A stretch of 64,000 nucleotides of DNA from Nymphaea colorata. Its lineage: Eukaryota > Streptophyta > Magnoliopsida > Nymphaeales > Nymphaeaceae. Of the stretch, positions 61,113 through 64,000 are shown one piece after another. The stretch is taken from the NCBI RefSeq assembly GCF_008831285.2, contig NC_045140.1, forward strand, positions 14,619,796 through 14,683,795, in the 5' to 3' direction. The notes beneath the pieces were generated by a model. It saw only the letters and a list, made by a program, of their open reading frames with translations, was not told the DNA's origin and made no database searches. Position numbers and translations under genes: made by a program. The first letter of the stretch is position 1. Each line of letters starts with the position of its first letter.

Positions 61113-63560
61113 TCATTCATAATCTTCATCATTTTCATCTTCATCTTCTTCTTCATGAAGTCTAACATTTTTGCTGACAAATCTCGTAGGCTTCTCTTCA
61201 TCACAATTTATGTTCCTTCAGCTTCATTGTTGAAGCATTGAAGATCATCATCAAATAATGTAGTTGGTTCCTTCAGTATGCAAAAGTTGTCGAAGCTGAT
61301 AGGCTTAAACTGAGACGTGTGCTTTGTTGTTGATACTTTTTGTAATTGCCTATATTAAATGTGAGAAAGTTTGTTAATGTGTACATTATAAAGCAAACTA
61401 ATATTACAATGCTTATTACTTATGAAGCAACTATATCTTAGGCTGCATTACCTTTGAGTCAACCTCATGTTATATCGAACAAAAACAAAGTCATTCAACC
61501 TTTATGTTGGAGCATGTTCCTCTTCTTGCAATGGACATGTTGGAAAAAACTTCAATTCTTTTCGCATCCACTAGCATTGCATGTCTACTGAGGACTTTAA
61601 TTACAAAAGTTCTAACTTCTAAGGATTGGATGAGCAGTCCCAAACATATTCCATCACAAACAACAAATAAAAGAAATCCCATGTAAAACAATAAATAGAG
61701 AACAAATGTAGTGTAAATTAAGAATTTCTATGTAATTACTTGGATTCATGGTTGTGTTTACTTCCATGCTTTCTGTACAACTATCATATAAAATCCAACT
61801 CATCATGCACAACATCTTGTGGTCTAGAATCTGTATCTAACATTTGAATACAATTTAGCAGACCATGTATGACTTCTTTGTCCTTTCTAAATGTAGAAGC
61901 AAATGTAATGACAGGATTTAGGTTGTAAGCTATTGTATGAAGAGGTTGTCGAGTCCATCTTTGATCTATAATTTTCTATATGGGCATGTATAGCGTCCTT
62001 TTTCCTTTCAAATTATCTTGAATTGCCTCTTTTGCTTTATCCATAGTTTCATATAAGTACCCTATGGAAGGCTTATCTTTGCTGTCAGCTAACTTGAGGA
62101 TTTGACTTAATGGGACACAAATGTTCAATAGCTTAGCACATGATTCCCAAAATTCATTATTAAATATAATATCCACAACTACAAAGTACTCTTTTTTATG
62201 AGCATGTGGATAGGCAACCCATTCATTACTAGAAAACAACAACCTCAATGGAGTTCTTTGTTTCACTATACTTTGCACAACCAACACATTTGTAGCAAAT
62301 CTAGTCTGTGCAGGTGGTATTAATTTAACTTTATTTGTAAATTTTCTCATCAAACTTAATGCATGTGCATGATTATATATAAATGTTGTAATCTCTCGAC
62401 ATTGATCAGCAATATGATCTCATATCATATATCTTGCGTAGATTTCAAAGAATTAGATTAATACAACTAGCAGCACATGAACTCCAATAAAATAGTTTAT
62501 TTTCTTATTTAAAATAATGTCACCTACAACTCTATAATTTACAACATTATCTGTAATAAACTATACAACGTTTGCAGGTCGCATTCCAACCTTTTGTACA
62601 ATATTATCAAAAATATTGAACAAACTCTCTATAGTCTTAGGAACATCAGACAAATCAAGAGATTTCAAGGACATCGTACCTTTATGGAAATAAACAAGAA
62701 AATACGTTAGTGTTCTTGAACGTTTATCAGTAGATTCAATACATCCATCTGCCATAATCCTGCAACCTATTTCATTCCAGATCAATTTCAATTTATTGCA
62801 ATAATCCTTCTTTGATTGTAGCATCAAGAATTTTGCCTCTCAACTAATGATATGATGGAATTTTAAATCCAGGGCCTATAGAATCAATTACATTTGCTAT
62901 GGCCTGTAATTGAAAGGAATTAGCTATGTTAAAGAGAATAAAATTGTTTTCCTACTATCATTTTCATCTCTTATATCATATCTCTGGATGTCATGGCAGC
63001 ACAAATATGGGGCTGAGAATCTGGGGCAGTATAGGGAGGGAAAAAAAAAATCTTGATGAATCCAACACTAGACCTACTACTAGCAACTCTCCCACCAGGT
63101 CCTCTATGACCATGACCATGCCTAGTATCAGGTGCACCTTTCTTTTTCCTCCCAGATGGGCTAAATCTACCTCCTTCATACATGATTCATTTCCCTTTGC
63201 ATATTGAACTATCCCTATCTGTTCTTAGACTGACTAAAATTCATCATCTTCAATATTTTCATCTTCTTCCTTGACTTCCCAATGCTTACCATAACCCATT
63301 TATGCTGCTTCCATTTGTTTTCGAATCTTCATTAATTCATTTAATGTAAAACATGAATCATATCTTGATATTGCTTAAACACAAATGGTGGCAATGACTT
63401 ATTTGGTTTTACAGTGAATGGAGCCACATCACTATGTATCCCTGCAAGATGGTGCTTCATTATAACAATCCCTCCTGAAAATGTATTGCCATGTGAGATC
63501 AGGAGATGCCATATCTTCATGGTAAACTTAATGAAAATCAGTTGCAAGCTATGAATCTAT
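61113..63560 (-). pseudogene. broken hAT transposase gene (BED finger, DUF659, hAT core)
   Basis: Read on the minus strand, pieces of one hAT transposase follow in the right order but in several frames. First comes a BED finger relic (about 63547-63400, with MKHHLAGIHSDVAP but the usual Cys pair missing). A linker with APDSQPHI (about 63180-62975) and a GPGFKIPSYH segment followed by an in-frame stop (about 62880-62830) come next. The DUF659 block is at 62827-62561, with GCRIMADG and LVYFHKGTMSLKS. The core is at 62353-61976, with PAQTRFATN, LFSSNEWVAYPHAHKK and YLYETMDKAKEAI. An acidic Asp/Glu tail ends at a TGA at 61113. Frameshifts and stops mean it cannot make a functional transposase. 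Terminal inverted repeats were not found. It sits antisense within the probable third intron of SmE. Confidence 0.88.
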
Positions 63561-64000
63561 GGTAAAAACGAGAGATTTCGTACCTCATGGAAAAGAAATC
63601 GGAGAAATCCCCCTTCTCCCAGTGAGAATCAGCCAACCCATGCACAGATCTGCGCTTGAATCAATGATTTTATGGGGAAACCAATGTTTTTTTTGGCTAA
63701 ATTAGCAAAATCACCCCTTGCTCCAACTCTAAGATGCGTTTAGAAATGGTGGAGGTGTGGGGTTTAAAAGCTATTTCCTAAAAAACCCTCTTTTTATGAA
63801 CTTGACCCATATTGTGTGATACATGCAATACATGTACGACACGGCAACCTTTTACTATATGGATGGTTTATCGTATCGCTATTTTGAATTGCAATGGTAC
63901 ATAGCATATGATACGGTACAACACTGCACGTGAAAGCCATCTCAAGATGGTTTGGACTCTTTATGTGTTTGTTGAGGACTTGTATCTAAAAAGACAGAAT

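Larger units (their letters stand above)
57932..64000. other. downstream of SmE exon 3: probable long intron filled with transposon debris
   Basis: Apart from the hAT-type MITE at 59702-60193 and the broken hAT gene at 61113-63560, I see AT-rich sequence with no recognisable exon. A (TG)n(AG)n tract lies at 60787-60825. The extreme right end (63830-64000) contains repeated gatac/cgtat words that could belong to the hAT element's subterminal region, but I could not define its ends. Confidence 0.5.

Overview
This window is nuclear DNA of a flowering plant. Five protein-coding genes carry spliceosomal introns or plant-only architectures: a euAPETALA2 transcription factor with a miR172 target site, a PLS-class pentatricopeptide repeat (PPR) protein, a PEPR-like leucine-rich-repeat receptor kinase, a two-RRM RNA-binding protein, and the start of SmE. 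Intergenic DNA is AT-rich with many (AT)n, (CT)n and (GA)n tracts and remnants of hAT-type transposons. Nothing places the species more precisely than angiosperm. No rRNA, tRNA, CRISPR, organellar or bacterial feature was seen.

Layout. Bases 1-805 hold a decayed protein-like stretch spread over three frames, origin unknown. Bases 806-16437 are intergenic, with one inverted-repeat MITE-like element, simple repeats and half of a dispersed repeat pair. The AP2 gene (16438-19211, +, ten coding exons including the 26- and 31-nt microexons) is followed by about 17 kb without a supported gene. The PPR gene (36104-38125, +) is intronless and preceded by overlapping upstream ORFs. The receptor kinase (40493-43957, -) has one intron in the kinase domain. 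About 6.7 kb of gene-poor DNA follows.

The RRM gene (50668-56311, -, eight coding exons) and SmE (57563 onward, +) lie head to head across 1.25 kb. Each has a telo-box motif near its start. SmE exons 1-3 are present, but the rest of the gene is not found before the window ends, so its third intron would be at least 6 kb. That stretch holds a 492-bp hAT-type MITE with a perfect 8-bp target-site duplication and a ruined BED/DUF659 hAT transposase gene.

The genes do not form a pathway. The only suggestive arrangement is the RRM/SmE pair, two RNA-processing genes that may share a promoter region. I found no convincing undescribed system. The observations most worth a second look are the upstream ORFs and possible non-AUG extension of the PPR gene, the unplaced decayed ORF at the left edge, and the transposon-loaded SmE intron. 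Exon boundaries were set by hand from GT/AG sites and frame continuity.
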